64,000 nucleotides of DNA from Catalinimonas alkaloidigena. GTDB lineage: Bacteria > Bacteroidota > Bacteroidia > Cytophagales > Flexibacteraceae. Under the pieces are notes generated by a model. It ran no database searches. It was not told the origin of the DNA and saw only the letters and a program-made list of their open reading frames with translations. The stretch lies in assembly GCF_900100765.1 (NCBI RefSeq), contig NZ_FNFO01000001.1:558001-622000 (forward strand), given 5' to 3'. The position numbers and the translations under genes are program-made. Below, one piece after another: positions 54,542 through 63,460 of this stretch (position 1 is its first letter; each line of letters begins with the position of its first letter).

Positions 54542-55312
54542 TCAGAGCTTTTCCAAACTATCAATTCGGGCCGCAAAGTACGCTTTTTTCTCCGGGTGTT
54601 TCAACATTAGCTTGTGGTAAATTTCGATGGCTTTGTTGATTTTACCTTGTTTGGTCAGAATAATCGCGAGATTTTCAGAAACTAGATTTTCATTACGTCG
54701 CGAACTTTCCGATGCCAGGTCGTCCTTGCTCGCATTTTCGTCAGCCTGATTGGGTGTCAGGCGCGGATTGACGAGGATAAAACGATCGATAACGTCGAGC
54801 TGATCCACGCGCAAGGGTTTCCGTTTCGGCTCTTCTTCGCGGGCGACGCCTTCTTCACGCAGCGGGCGCGCTTCCAGTTCGGTCAGAATCGTGTCGGGGG
54901 TTACCGAAGGTGTTTCCGAAATCTCTTCCAGCAGATCAGGTATTGGAGACGCTTGAGGTCGTTGCGGCGATTCTGCCTGCGCAATTTCGGCTTCCAGGGC
55001 CTCGGGGCCCAGCTCGGCGCCGGCCCGCTGGGCCAGGGCCCGCACCACTTCGTCGGGTGTGGTGGCGAACGTGGCCGGACGGGCGTGGTAGAGTGTGCGC
55101 TTCAGCAGCGCGCGGTCGGTCGTATACACCGCCGCTTTTTTCAACTTCTGATGCGCCAGCATGCTTCCTTTGTCGTGGGCGGCTTTGGCAATCAGCACGT
55201 GAGCCGCCTGACAATACGGAAAGTTGGTCGCCAGCTCTTCCAGCAACTCAAGGTCGTGTTCGTCGATCCGTTCAGGATCTTCCAGTAAATCGATGAACTT
55301 CTGTTTGTTCAA
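54542..55312 (-). CDS. TPR-like protein of the lptE-secG locus
   Basis: A soluble protein of about 256 residues. Only TTG start codons fit: the one at 55312 gives MNKQKFIDLLEDPE-like beginnings, and the one at 55333 adds seven residues. The N-terminus has paired helices (ELLEELATNFPYCQAAHVLIAKAAHDKG), followed by an acidic, proline-rich linker. A C-terminal TPR-type pair is LVSENLAIILTKQGKINKAIEIYHKLMLKHPEKKAYF. The gene sits between lptE and secG in Bacteroidota as I recall it. Function is unknown. Confidence 0.75.
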   Translation of the reverse strand: MNKQKFIDLLEDPERIDEHDLELLEELATNFPYCQAAHVLIAKAAHDKGSMLAHQKLKKAAVYTTDRALLKRTLYHARPATFATTPDEVVRALAQRAGAELGPEALEAEIAQAESPQRPQASPIPDLLEEISETPSVTPDTILTELEARPLREEGVAREEEPKRKPLRVDQLDVIDRFILVNPRLTPNQADENASKDDLASESSRRNENLVSENLAIILTKQGKINKAIEIYHKLMLKHPEKKAYFAARIDSLEKL

Positions 55313-55454
55313 GAGATAAAGTAGTGAAAGCAAGTGTGTCGTGATACGTGTCCGGGTCAGTAAACGCCAGTTAGCGGCGGGGCGGTGTCTACCTGAACTA
55401 TAACGTACTCAATTTATAACAAACTATCATGATAACCGCCTCGGAAATAAATCG

Positions 55455-55970
55455 TTACCAGTTGGCCACCGACTTGTTGAAGATGTCCAGGATGATCCGA
55501 TCCGTAATGGTTTCGATCAGTTCCTGTTCTACGGAAGCCAGATCCTGGCTCTGCGGAAAATCTTCGTAAGCGGAAAAGGTCGACTGAAAATCTTTGGTAT
55601 CGTCCAGGGTGTTGACGTAGTTGGCCTCAATGCGGATCGTCAGTCGGTTCAGGGCGGCGCTTTCGGTGGCTCCGGCCTGCGGGGCAATCGGGGTCAGGTC
55701 GTACCCCACGATGGCGCCGTCCAATTGCAAATCGCCAGGCTGATCGGAAACCAGACTCAGGCTGGTGTTCCGCTGGTAGAACTCCCGGAGGTTCTCCGAA
55801 AACCGGATGGCCAGGTTGGTCGGACCCGTGCCTACGTCGTCCACAAACGTCTGAATCGAAATGGTTTTGGCGTTGCCGATGTCTGCGCCCGTAAATGAGT
55901 AACTGACTCCGCAAGAGGCAAGCATCCAGCTCGCCCAGACCAACGCGCCCCAGACCACCTTTCTAGACAT
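55455..55970 (-). CDS. lptE: LPS-assembly lipoprotein LptE (Bacteroidota type)
   Basis: A 171-residue lipoprotein with lipobox WMLASC. The ATG at 55970 is used; a TTG at 55976 would add two residues. The mature protein begins GVSYSFTGADI and continues AKTISIQTFVDDVG. A helix-rich part follows, FSENLREFYQRNTSLSLV. It closes with DLASVEQELIETITDRIILDIFNKSV. LptE plugs the LptD barrel in the outer membrane. Its start overlaps the 3' end of the sigma-54 regulator gene by 8 bases, so translation is coupled. Confidence 0.88.
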   Translation of the reverse strand: MSRKVVWGALVWASWMLASCGVSYSFTGADIGNAKTISIQTFVDDVGTGPTNLAIRFSENLREFYQRNTSLSLVSDQPGDLQLDGAIVGYDLTPIAPQAGATESAALNRLTIRIEANYVNTLDDTKDFQSTFSAYEDFPQSQDLASVEQELIETITDRIILDIFNKSVANW

Positions 55971-57264
55971 TCTCAATCTCGTATTGTTTGATTTTCCGGT
56001 ACAAAGTTCGTTCCGAAATTCCGAGGTCGTTGGCGGCGTATTTCCGCTTGTTGTTGTTCTTCCGCAGGGCTTTGATGATCATCTCCTTTTCTTTGTCTTC
56101 CAGCGAAAGCGACTCTTCTTCCGGCTCGTGCGTAATGTCTTCTACGCGTTCGTAAGGCTCGTTGCGGTACTTGTCCAGGTAGTACGTGGTCGGTTCGCTC
56201 GGAATGACCTCTTCCTGCACGTCGTTGTCCGTCAGGTTGTGGAAAAGGTTCGGATGATCTTTGATCATGTCGCGCGCACTGCGGTTGCCGTTCAGCACTT
56301 GATAGACTACTTCTTTCAGCTCAGTGATGTCTTTTCGCATGTCGAATAGCACTTTGTAGAGCAGATCGCGCTCCGAAAAGTTGGCATCCTGCGAGGCACC
56401 GGCCTCTTTGGCGGGAGCGGGGAGCTGTGCGGGCAAGTACGACTGATCGGGCAGGTACTGCCGCAGGGTTTCGGCATCTACTTCGCGCTCCATCAGCAGC
56501 ACCGACATCTGTTCTACCAGGTTCCGCAACTGACGGATGTTGCCCGGAAAGCGGTAGCGGAGGAGCTCGCGTTTGGCGTCTTCGTTAAGGCGCAGGGGGC
56601 GCACCCGGTAGCGTTCGGCAAAGTCGCCGGCAAACTTCCGAAACAGCAGATCGACGTCCTCGCCGCGCTCGCGCAACGGCGGCACAAAAATCGGTACGGT
56701 GTTGAGGCGGTAGTAGAGATCTTCGCGGAAGCGCCCCTTTTGTACCGAGTCGAACAGGTTCACGTTGGTGGCTGCCACTACGCGCACGTCGGTCTTCTGT
56801 ACTTTGGACGACCCTACCCGGATAAATTCGCCGTTTTCCAGCACGCGCAGCAGCCGCGCCTGCGTGCCCAGCGGCATCTCACCGATTTCGTCGAGGAAGA
56901 TGGTCCCGCCGTTGGTGACTTCAAAATAGCCTTTGCGGGCTTCGGTGGCGCCGGTAAACGAGCCTTTTTCGTGTCCGAACAGTTCGGAATCGATGGTGCC
57001 CTCGGGAATAGCCCCGCAGTTGATGGCGATAAACTGGCCGTGTTTGCGGTGGCTGAGTTGATGAATAATTTTAGAGAAAGATTCTTTCCCGCTGCCGCTT
57101 TCGCCCGTAATCAGGACGGTCATGTCGGTGGGTGCCACCTGCATAGCCACCTGAATGGCATAGTTCAGTTGCGGCGAGTTGCCGATAATGCCGAAGCGGA
57201 GCTTGACACTCTGAACTTCATCCTGCGTAATCAAAATGGTAAGGGTTTCTTGGTCAAACGTCAA
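55963..57264 (-). CDS. Sigma-54-dependent transcriptional activator (AAA+, Fis-type HTH)
   Basis: A 433-residue activator without receiver, GAF or PAS domain, so regulation of its activity must come from elsewhere. Walker A is GESGSGKE (54-61). The sigma-54 contact loop is GSFTGA (101-106) in place of the usual GAFTGA. Walker B is FLDEIGEM (Asp125-Glu126). The C-terminal Fis-like helix-turn-helix is RKYAANDLGISERTLYRKIKQY. A 100-residue segment between the AAA+ and HTH parts is specific to this family. The start is probably a TTG (57264), as no ATG is available. It is co-transcribed with lptE. Confidence 0.9.
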   Translation of the reverse strand: MTFDQETLTILITQDEVQSVKLRFGIIGNSPQLNYAIQVAMQVAPTDMTVLITGESGSGKESFSKIIHQLSHRKHGQFIAINCGAIPEGTIDSELFGHEKGSFTGATEARKGYFEVTNGGTIFLDEIGEMPLGTQARLLRVLENGEFIRVGSSKVQKTDVRVVAATNVNLFDSVQKGRFREDLYYRLNTVPIFVPPLRERGEDVDLLFRKFAGDFAERYRVRPLRLNEDAKRELLRYRFPGNIRQLRNLVEQMSVLLMEREVDAETLRQYLPDQSYLPAQLPAPAKEAGASQDANFSERDLLYKVLFDMRKDITELKEVVYQVLNGNRSARDMIKDHPNLFHNLTDNDVQEEVIPSEPTTYYLDKYRNEPYERVEDITHEPEEESLSLEDKEKEMIIKALRKNNNKRKYAANDLGISERTLYRKIKQYEIENV

Positions 57265-57271
57265 TCAAAAA

Positions 57272-57295
57272 CAGGTCATCGGTGAGGATGACCTG
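57272..57295 (-). terminator. Terminator after the ATP10-like gene
   Basis: CAGGTCATC (57272-57280) is the perfect complement of GATGACCTG (57287-57295), with a 6-base loop and a T-run on the minus strand. It separates the ATP10-like gene from the sigma-54 regulator gene. Confidence 0.8.
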
Positions 57296-57306
57296 CGGGC
57301 GAGAGG

Positions 57307-57849
57307 CTATTCCTCTTCCAGATAACTTTCTACTTCTTCCATCTTTTTATCGGAGTAGGCACCCTGCGTGGCGTACACCACCTTGCCATCCGCATCGAGC
57401 ACGAAGAAGTAAGGCTCGTCTTTTTTACCCAGGTTCAGCGCGTCTTTGTATTCTTTGATCGAACCCGTATAAAACAGCACATGAGGCTGCAGGGCGGGGT
57501 CCAGTTCCTTTTTCAATCGCTTTTCGATTTTACCGGAAGCGGCTTCTTTAATGCCGCTGATCATGGGAATGAAGTAGATGTTCACGTTGTAACTACTCAC
57601 TTCCCACATCGACCGGTTTTTGTCCAGAAACGTGGAGTACACCGGCTGAAACCAGGTTTCCAGGTCATCCTGCGACTTTTTCGAATAGGCCAGCCCCAGT
57701 AGCGTATACTTGCCCTGGGTATCCTTGGGGACCGTCATCGATTTGCCCGTCAGGGTAGTGCCCGACACTTCGGGGAAGGGTTGGCCGGTTTGCGCCTGCG
57801 TCAGCAAGGCAGCCAGACACAGCAGCGTGGTCAGAAAGAGTTTGTTCAT
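57307..57849 (-). CDS. Secreted thioredoxin-fold-like protein, ATP10-like, no CxxC
   Basis: A 180-residue precursor with a signal peptide ending in ALLTQAQTG (about 20). The mature part resembles the thioredoxin-like ATP10/TlpA shape: FPEVSGTTLTGKSMTVPKD, then GKYTLLGLAYSKKSQDDLETWFQPVYSTF, then HVLFYTGSIKEYKDAL and PYFFVLDADGKVVYATQG. No CxxC is present; the only cysteine is in the signal peptide. It cannot be a thiol oxidoreductase. A structural or chaperone role is possible. It lies between miaB and the sigma-54 gene on the same strand. Confidence 0.65.
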   Translation of the reverse strand: MNKLFLTTLLCLAALLTQAQTGQPFPEVSGTTLTGKSMTVPKDTQGKYTLLGLAYSKKSQDDLETWFQPVYSTFLDKNRSMWEVSSYNVNIYFIPMISGIKEAASGKIEKRLKKELDPALQPHVLFYTGSIKEYKDALNLGKKDEPYFFVLDADGKVVYATQGAYSDKKMEEVESYLEEE

Positions 57850-57867
57850 AGCGGATTGTGGTTGCGT

Positions 57868-59301
57868 TTACGCTTCAACTACCTCACCGAAGAGCGTCGC
57901 CGTGGTGCAGTCGGTAATGCGCACCTGCACGTACTGGCCTTTCTGGTAGTGTTTCCGATCAAAAACGACCATGGCGTTCTGATCATTGCGTCCGCAGAGC
58001 TGTTCTTCCGACCGGCGCGAGGGACCTTCGATCAGAACTTTCTCGATGCGTCCGACGTGGCGGCGGTTGCGGGCCAGCGAATGTTGGTTCTGCAACGCGA
58101 TGATTTCCTGCAAACGACGTTTTTTCACCTCCACCGGAATGTCGTCGGCAAATTTGCGTGCGGCCAGGGTGCCGGGACGCTCCGAGTAATAGAACATGTA
58201 CGAAAAATCGTACTGTACCAGTTCCATCAGCGACAGCGTGTCCTGGTGTTCCTCTTCGGTTTCGGTGCAGAAGCCGGCGATCATGTCGGACGAAATGCCA
58301 CAGTCTTCGCCCAGAATGCGGCGGATGGCCTGGGCGCGTTCCAGATACCACTCCCGGTCGTAGGTCCGGTTCATCAGCTTCAGCACCCGGCTGTTGCCAC
58401 TCTGGACGGGCAGGTGGATGTAATTGCAGATGTTTTCGTACTGCCGCATGGTGTACAGCACCTCGTCGGTGATGTCCTTCGGGTGCGAGGTCGAGAAGCG
58501 GACGCGCAACTCGGGATGAACCTGCGCCACACGCGCCAGCAACTGCGCGAAGTTGACGTTCTCTTGTTCTCCCTCGGTTTGCCACTTGTACGAATCCACG
58601 TTTTGGCCCAACAGGGTCACTTCGCGGTATCCCTGTGCAAACAAGGTTTCGGCTTCTTTCACGATCGAGTGCGGATCACGGCTGCGTTCCCGGCCGCGCG
58701 TAAACGGCACCACGCAAAACGAGCACATGTTGTCGCAGCCGCGCATGATGGAGATGAAAGCCGTCACGCCGTTAGAATTCAGCCGTACCGGACTGATGTC
58801 GGCGTACGTTTCTTCGCGCGAAAGAAACACGTTGACGCCGCGCTGGCCTTCGTCAGCTTCGCCAATGAGGCGGGGCAGGTCGCGGTACGCATCCGGCCCG
58901 ACCACCAGGTCGACAATCTTCTCTTCTTCCAGCAACTGGGCTTTCAGGCGCTCGGCCATGCAGCCCAGCACTCCAATCACCATGCCGGGGCGTTCGCGTT
59001 TGGCGGCATTGAAATGCTTCAGGCGGTTGCGGACTTTCTGTTCCGCGTTGTCGCGAATCGAGCACGTATTGAGCAGAACGACGTCGGCATGTTCGAAGGC
59101 AGACGTGGTACCAAACCCGTGTTCACCCAGAATCGACGCCACAATTTCGCTGTCCGAAAAGTTCATCTGACACCCGTACGACTCGATGTACAGTCGTCGG
59201 CTGCCGGTCGCTTCTTCTTTCGTCACCCGGGGCAGGTCACAGGCCTCGGCCTCTGCCTTCTTCTCGTCCAGAATATCTAAATCGGCAATAACTTGTTTCA
59301 T
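57868..59301 (-). CDS. miaB: tRNA-2-methylthio-N6-dimethylallyladenosine synthase
   Basis: A 477-residue radical-SAM methylthiotransferase. The N-terminal UPF0004 domain supplies three cluster cysteines, Cys44, Cys80 and Cys114. The radical SAM CxxxCxxC is Cys189, Cys193 and Cys196 (GCDNMCSFC). A C-terminal TRAM domain binds tRNA. The enzyme converts i6A37 to ms2i6A37 in tRNA. The ATG at 59301 (MKQVIADL) is preferred; an ATG at 59322 would add seven residues. It begins the miaB to secG block of co-directional genes. Confidence 0.95.
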   Translation of the reverse strand: MKQVIADLDILDEKKAEAEACDLPRVTKEEATGSRRLYIESYGCQMNFSDSEIVASILGEHGFGTTSAFEHADVVLLNTCSIRDNAEQKVRNRLKHFNAAKRERPGMVIGVLGCMAERLKAQLLEEEKIVDLVVGPDAYRDLPRLIGEADEGQRGVNVFLSREETYADISPVRLNSNGVTAFISIMRGCDNMCSFCVVPFTRGRERSRDPHSIVKEAETLFAQGYREVTLLGQNVDSYKWQTEGEQENVNFAQLLARVAQVHPELRVRFSTSHPKDITDEVLYTMRQYENICNYIHLPVQSGNSRVLKLMNRTYDREWYLERAQAIRRILGEDCGISSDMIAGFCTETEEEHQDTLSLMELVQYDFSYMFYYSERPGTLAARKFADDIPVEVKKRRLQEIIALQNQHSLARNRRHVGRIEKVLIEGPSRRSEEQLCGRNDQNAMVVFDRKHYQKGQYVQVRITDCTTATLFGEVVEA

Positions 59302-59427
59302 AGCAAAAGCAGAACGTTGCATTCTCGTTCAGGCATCTACAAAGGTATAGAAAAGATGACAGTTTGGCAGAAAATGGCGTGGCTTGCAAAGAGCAGAGGC
59401 GCAAATTGCAACTAAAAAAAGGTACAC

Positions 59428-59461
59428 AGATTCTTTACCTTATCGGTCAGGTAAAGAATCT
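59428..59461 (-). terminator. Terminator of dapB
   Basis: AGATTCTTTACCT (59428-59440) pairs perfectly with AGGTAAAGAATCT (59449-59461), loop 8 bases. On the minus strand, a T-run (complement of A at 59414-59420) follows about eight bases after the stem. Confidence 0.8.
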
Positions 59462-59487
59462 GCCACCTGCCAATGGGCGATTTTAAT

Positions 59488-60195
59488 TCATCCCAACAAG
59501 TCGTCCATGCCAAACGCGCCCTGCTTGCCCAGGAGCCATTCGGCGGCGACCACGGCTCCGGTCGCGAAACCTTCCCGACTATGGGCGGTGTGCTTGATCT
59601 CGATGTCGTCGATAGCGGAGCGGTAGGCAACGGTGTGGGTGCCGGGAACCGGATCGATGCGTTTGGAAAGGATCGGAATCAGGGCCGGATCGTTCGTCGG
59701 ACCTTCGACCCAGCCGGTTTTGCGGTCCAGTTCGGCCATCAGGCCTTCCGCCAGGGTGATGCCGGTACCGCTGGGCGCGTCTTTCTTCTGGGTATGGTGA
59801 ATTTCCTCCATCTCCACCTGGTACTCAGGGTAGGCGTTCATCAGACGAGCCAGCGAACGGTTCAGCCGGAAAAACAAGTTCACCCCAATGCTGTAGTTTG
59901 AGGCGTAGAAAAAGGCGCCTTGCTGTTCCTGGCAGAGTTGCTCGATTTCGGGACGGTGCTGAAGCCAGCCGGTTGTGCCCGATACAACAGGAATGCCGTT
60001 CCGCAGACAGTAGCGGATATTGTCGACGGCGGCGTCGGGTTGGGTAAATTCAATGGCGACGTCGCCCGCTCCTTTCGGAAGCTGGTCACGTTCGGCGGCG
60101 GTGTCGATGCGGGCGGCGATGGTATGGCCACGGCGCAGCGCAATCTGCTCGATGGCTTTGCCCATCTTGCCGTAGCCCAGTAAAATCAGGTTCAT
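59488..60195 (-). CDS. dapB: 4-hydroxy-tetrahydrodipicolinate reductase
   Basis: A 235-residue reductase of the lysine/diaminopimelate pathway. The nucleotide-binding start is LILLGYGKMGKAIEQIA. The catalytic block EIHHTQKKDAPSGTG has His133/His134 and Lys138, where substrate and catalysis reside. The protein is short, as in Bacteroidota DapB. It lies downstream of the parA-parB-DUF5683 genes on the same strand, a common Bacteroidota order. Confidence 0.96.
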   Translation of the reverse strand: MNLILLGYGKMGKAIEQIALRRGHTIAARIDTAAERDQLPKGAGDVAIEFTQPDAAVDNIRYCLRNGIPVVSGTTGWLQHRPEIEQLCQEQQGAFFYASNYSIGVNLFFRLNRSLARLMNAYPEYQVEMEEIHHTQKKDAPSGTGITLAEGLMAELDRKTGWVEGPTNDPALIPILSKRIDPVPGTHTVAYRSAIDDIEIKHTAHSREGFATGAVVAAEWLLGKQGAFGMDDLLG

Positions 60196-60197
60196 GG

Positions 60198-60836
60198 TTA
60201 TTTGATCACTAACACGAGAGAAAGCCCGGCCGCCGGGGTGGCACTGAAGCCTACCGGTTCCAGCGAAGGGCGAAAAACGCCTGAAAGGTCGTCATTTACG
60301 TTGAATTCTGACAGTTGGGCGTCGACGTACGCATCCACAATCTGCAGAAAATAGAAACCGGTTGCGAGAATGATGTTCAGGTCGCGGTAGCGTCGGTAGC
60401 CCTCGGCCGCCCGGTTGATCTGGTCGTCGCTGTACTGATTGACAAACCGGTCGATGGTGTTGGGGTTGCCGTCGCGGCGCAGGATGTTCGCCTCGCGGAA
60501 GGTCTGGTACTTCTGGTTGAAATCCGTAATCAGATACCCGAAAATGCCCGCCCCGATGTAGACCAGCGGTACTTTCCAGTACTTCCGGTTATAGACTTGC
60601 CCCAGGCCCGGAAACGCTGCCGCCATCAGCGCCGCCCGTCGGGGAATCAACATCGATTTGGTTGTGATCGTTTCGATGCCGCTGGTGTCGGGTAGCACCA
60701 GCTCGTCGGGAAGCCCTGTCGAGTCAGGAGGGGGGATGTTCTGCGCTACCACCGGCGTGAGCCGAAGCGCTAAAAAGAGAAAGCCCCCTATTGCAAAATA
60801 GCGGGCTAAAGAAGGAAAGTCGAAGCGTTGTTTCAT
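60198..60836 (-). CDS. DUF5683 protein
   Basis: A 212-residue membrane-associated protein from the ATG at 60836 (MKQRFDFPS). The N-terminus has a signal-like hydrophobic stretch (FAIGGFLFLALRLTPVVAQ), then a proline-rich linker and the DUF5683 core. Its key block is AALMAAAFPGLGQVYNRKYWKVPLVYIGAGIFGY. A second helix is ILATGFYFLQIVDAYVDAQL. The family is Bacteroidota-specific and of unknown function, frequently found with ParB and DapB, as here. It follows parB by 56 bases and precedes dapB by 2 bases. Confidence 0.9.
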   Translation of the reverse strand: MKQRFDFPSLARYFAIGGFLFLALRLTPVVAQNIPPPDSTGLPDELVLPDTSGIETITTKSMLIPRRAALMAAAFPGLGQVYNRKYWKVPLVYIGAGIFGYLITDFNQKYQTFREANILRRDGNPNTIDRFVNQYSDDQINRAAEGYRRYRDLNIILATGFYFLQIVDAYVDAQLSEFNVNDDLSGVFRPSLEPVGFSATPAAGLSLVLVIK

Positions 60837-60892
60837 GAACGACAAAAGAGCAAAAACAGCGCCAACTCGTGCGTAGCGCGGGGTTGGAACAG

Positions 60893-61807
60893 TTATAAAC
60901 TAAGCAGTTCCAAAATTCGGTTCAGATCGTCGTCCGACATAAACGGAATTTTGATCTCGCCTTTGCTTCGTTCGTTGGTGCGGATCTGCACGCGCGTGCC
61001 GAAATGGCTCGTCAGCTTGTTTTGCAGATCTTGCAGCACTGGGCTCAGCGGAGCGCTCTCTTTGTCTTTTTTCTCTTTGGTATCCGGGCTGCCGGTCGCC
61101 AGTTCGCGCACCAGCTCTTCCACCTTACGAACCGACAACTCTTCGTTGAGGATGCGGCGGTAGATGGCCAGTTGCGTTTCGATGTTGTCGATGTTGATGA
61201 TGGCACGGGCGTGGCCCATACTCAGCAGGTTGTCGCGGATCGACGCCTGAATTTCGGCCGGAAGCTTCAGCAACCGGAGGTAGTTATTGACCGTCGAGCG
61301 CTTCTTGCCGACCCGTTCGCCTAGTTCCTCCTGTTTCAGGTCACATTCCGAGATCAGCCGCTGGTAGCTGTGCGCAATTTCGAGCGCGTTCAGGTTTTCC
61401 CGTTGAATGTTCTCGATCAGCGCCATCTCCAGCATCTGCGTGTCGTTGGCCGTGCGGATGTAGGCCGGCATCGTAGTGAGGCCCGCCTGACGCGAGGCCT
61501 GCAGGCGGCGTTCGCCGGAAATCAGCTGAAACTGGTTGCGGCTCAGTTGGCGGACCGTCACGGGCTGAATCAGCCCCTGTTGCCGGATCGATTCGGCCAG
61601 TTCTTCCAGGGCTTCCCGGTCAAAATGCGTACGTGGCTGATAGGGGTTGGTCTCAATCTGCTCGATCGGAATTTCCCGCATCACGTTTACGACTCCGATT
61701 TCACTTTCCGGCGTATTATTCTGTACTTCAACGGAATCTTCCAGCAGGGCACCTAACCCTCTTCCCAAGGCACTTCTTTTCTTCACGGCTTTTTTATCGG
61801 TATTCAT
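60893..61807 (-). CDS. parB: Chromosome partitioning protein ParB
   Basis: A 304-residue ParB/Spo0J. The start KKRSALGRGLGALLEDS is typical of the N-terminal ParA-interacting part. The CTP-binding domain contains NPYQPRTHFDREALEELAESI and the SGERRLQASRQAGL motif. The central helix-turn-helix is in LKQEELGERVGKKRSTVNNYLRLLKLP. The C-terminus forms the dimerisation domain. ParB loads at parS sites and spreads to organise the origin. It is transcribed from the same strand and 11 bases after parA. No clear parS is seen within the window. Confidence 0.96.
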   Translation of the reverse strand: MNTDKKAVKKRSALGRGLGALLEDSVEVQNNTPESEIGVVNVMREIPIEQIETNPYQPRTHFDREALEELAESIRQQGLIQPVTVRQLSRNQFQLISGERRLQASRQAGLTTMPAYIRTANDTQMLEMALIENIQRENLNALEIAHSYQRLISECDLKQEELGERVGKKRSTVNNYLRLLKLPAEIQASIRDNLLSMGHARAIINIDNIETQLAIYRRILNEELSVRKVEELVRELATGSPDTKEKKDKESAPLSPVLQDLQNKLTSHFGTRVQIRTNERSKGEIKIPFMSDDDLNRILELLSL

Positions 61808-61818
61808 CAACAGTACGC

Positions 61819-62601
61819 TTATATTTTGGTAATATCAATCCCATTCTTCTCCAGAATCTCTCGAGCCAGGTTGATATAACTAATGGACCCCTTGCTTTCG
61901 GCATCGTGCGCAATGGCCGGTACGCCGAAGCTGGGCGATTCACTCAGGCGGATGTTACGGGGGATGATCGTGTCGAACACCAGCGACTGGAAGTGCATCC
62001 GGACTTCTTCCACCACTTGGTTGGAAAGGCGCAGCCGCATGTCGTACATGGTCAGCAGAATGCCCTCGATTTCCAGGTCACGGTTCAGGCGCGATTGGAT
62101 GATTTTGATGGTGTTGAGCAGCTTGCCCAATCCCTCCAAGGCAAAGTACTCGCACTGCACCGGGATGATCACCGACGAAGCGGCCGTCAGGGCGTTGATC
62201 GTAATCAGGCCCAGCGAAGGCGAACAGTCGATGATGATGAAGTCGTACTCGTGACGTATCCCCGACAGCGCTTCTTTCATTTTTTCCTCCCGGTTCTGGA
62301 GGTTGATCATCTCCACCTCGGCCCCCACCAGGTCGATGTGCGAAGGCAGCAGATCCAGGTATTGGATGTCTGACTTCAGGATCATGTCCCGTGCCTCCAG
62401 GCCATCGACCATACACTCGTAGATGCTATTTTCGATGTTTTTAGGATTAAAACCTAATCCGGAGGTGGTATTGGCCTGCGGGTCCGCATCGACCAGCAAG
62501 GTCCGAAACTCCAGTGCCGCCAGCGATGCCGCCAGGTTGATTGCCGTGGTCGTCTTCCCTACGCCCCCCTTCTGGTTTGCAACCGAAATGATTTTACCCA
62601 T
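61819..62601 (-). CDS. parA: Chromosome partitioning ATPase ParA (Soj)
   Basis: A 260-residue ParA/MinD-type ATPase from the ATG at 62601 ([13 protein letters not shown]). The deviant Walker A is KGGVGKTTT, Lys11 to Thr19. Walker A' and B segments are [11 protein letters not shown] and [11 protein letters not shown]. With ParB it segregates the replication origin. The adjacent gene UPF0173 ends 10 bases upstream on the same strand, so the two may be co-transcribed. Confidence 0.97.
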   Translation of the reverse strand: MGKIISVANQKGGVGKTTTAINLAASLAALEFRTLLVDADPQANTTSGLGFNPKNIENSIYECMVDGLEARDMILKSDIQYLDLLPSHIDLVGAEVEMINLQNREEKMKEALSGIRHEYDFIIIDCSPSLGLITINALTAASSVIIPVQCEYFALEGLGKLLNTIKIIQSRLNRDLEIEGILLTMYDMRLRLSNQVVEEVRMHFQSLVFDTIIPRNIRLSESPSFGVPAIAHDAESKGSISYINLAREILEKNGIDITKI

Positions 62602-62611
62602 CTGTGTCGTG

Positions 62612-63292
62612 CTATAGCGTAATTGTTTCACCAACGGCCGGCAGCAGCAGCTCAATGCCTTCCTCGCGGGCACGGGCCTGTACGGCAGCTTTGTCTATTT
62701 TAATGTAGGGGAAGGTGTCGTAGTGCATCCCAATCACTTTCGTAACGCCAACGTAGCGTGCGGCAACCAGCGCCGCTTCAGCGTCCATTGTAAAGTTATC
62801 ACCAATCGGAAGAAAAGCAAATTGAGGCTTAAAGCGCTCTCCGATCAACTTCATGTCCCCGAAAAGATCGGTATCGCCTGCGTAGTAAAAAGTGTTACCA
62901 CCAGCCTCAACGACAAAACCCGAGGCCGTTCCGGCGTAGCTTCCGTCCGGGAAACTGCTGGAGTGAACGGCCGGAGTCAGCCGCACGGAACCGAAGTCGA
63001 AGTCCCACTTGCCGCCGGTGTTCATCGGGTGCGTTTTTTCAACGCCTTTGTTGCCGAACCAGGCGGTTAGTTCGAATTGCCCTACCAGCGTAGCCCCGGA
63101 TTGTTTCAGGATCTGCTCGGCATCGGCCATGTGGTCCTGGTGTCCGTGAGAAAGCAGGACATAATCGGGCTTTATGCTGTTGACGTCTACCTCTTTGGCC
63201 AGCTCGTTGGGCGTGATGAACGGATCAAACAAGAGCTGATGTTTCCCGGTTTTCACCAAAAAACACGAATGACCATAATAGGTTACTTCCAT
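62612..63292 (-). CDS. UPF0173 metal-dependent hydrolase (metallo-beta-lactamase fold)
   Basis: A 226-residue protein from the ATG at 63292 ([18 protein letters not shown]). The MBL metal motif is HGHQDH with His49, His51, Asp53 and His54. Further ligands are AVHSSSF (His) and [11 protein letters not shown] (Asp). This is the UPF0173 group of cytoplasmic hydrolases, whose substrates are not established. It lies at the head of the parA-parB unit. Confidence 0.92.
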   Translation of the reverse strand: MEVTYYGHSCFLVKTGKHQLLFDPFITPNELAKEVDVNSIKPDYVLLSHGHQDHMADAEQILKQSGATLVGQFELTAWFGNKGVEKTHPMNTGGKWDFDFGSVRLTPAVHSSSFPDGSYAGTASGFVVEAGGNTFYYAGDTDLFGDMKLIGERFKPQFAFLPIGDNFTMDAEAALVAARYVGVTKVIGMHYDTFPYIKIDKAAVQARAREEGIELLLPAVGETITL

Positions 63293-63460
63293 AAAAATCG
63301 GGTGATCTTGGAGATTGTAAGCGTGTAAGATCTGACAAAGATAACCCAATTCTTTTAGAAAAAGGCAACGAAACGCCGAGCAAAAAAGCCGGGCTCAGGA
63401 GGTTTTTTTACCGGAACGAGAAATAAGAAGGGCGCGAAATTTCAGTACATTTAGCGCAGG

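Noticed and set aside
57781-59280. 499-codon plus-strand frame opposite miaB
   Set aside because: Antisense shadow. The minus strand carries all cluster cysteines of MiaB and the radical SAM motif.
62629-62640. Possible parS half-site (TGTTTCAC) near parA
   Set aside because: Only one half of the consensus TGTTTCACGTGAAACA is present; the following bases CAACGG do not match and it lies inside a coding region.
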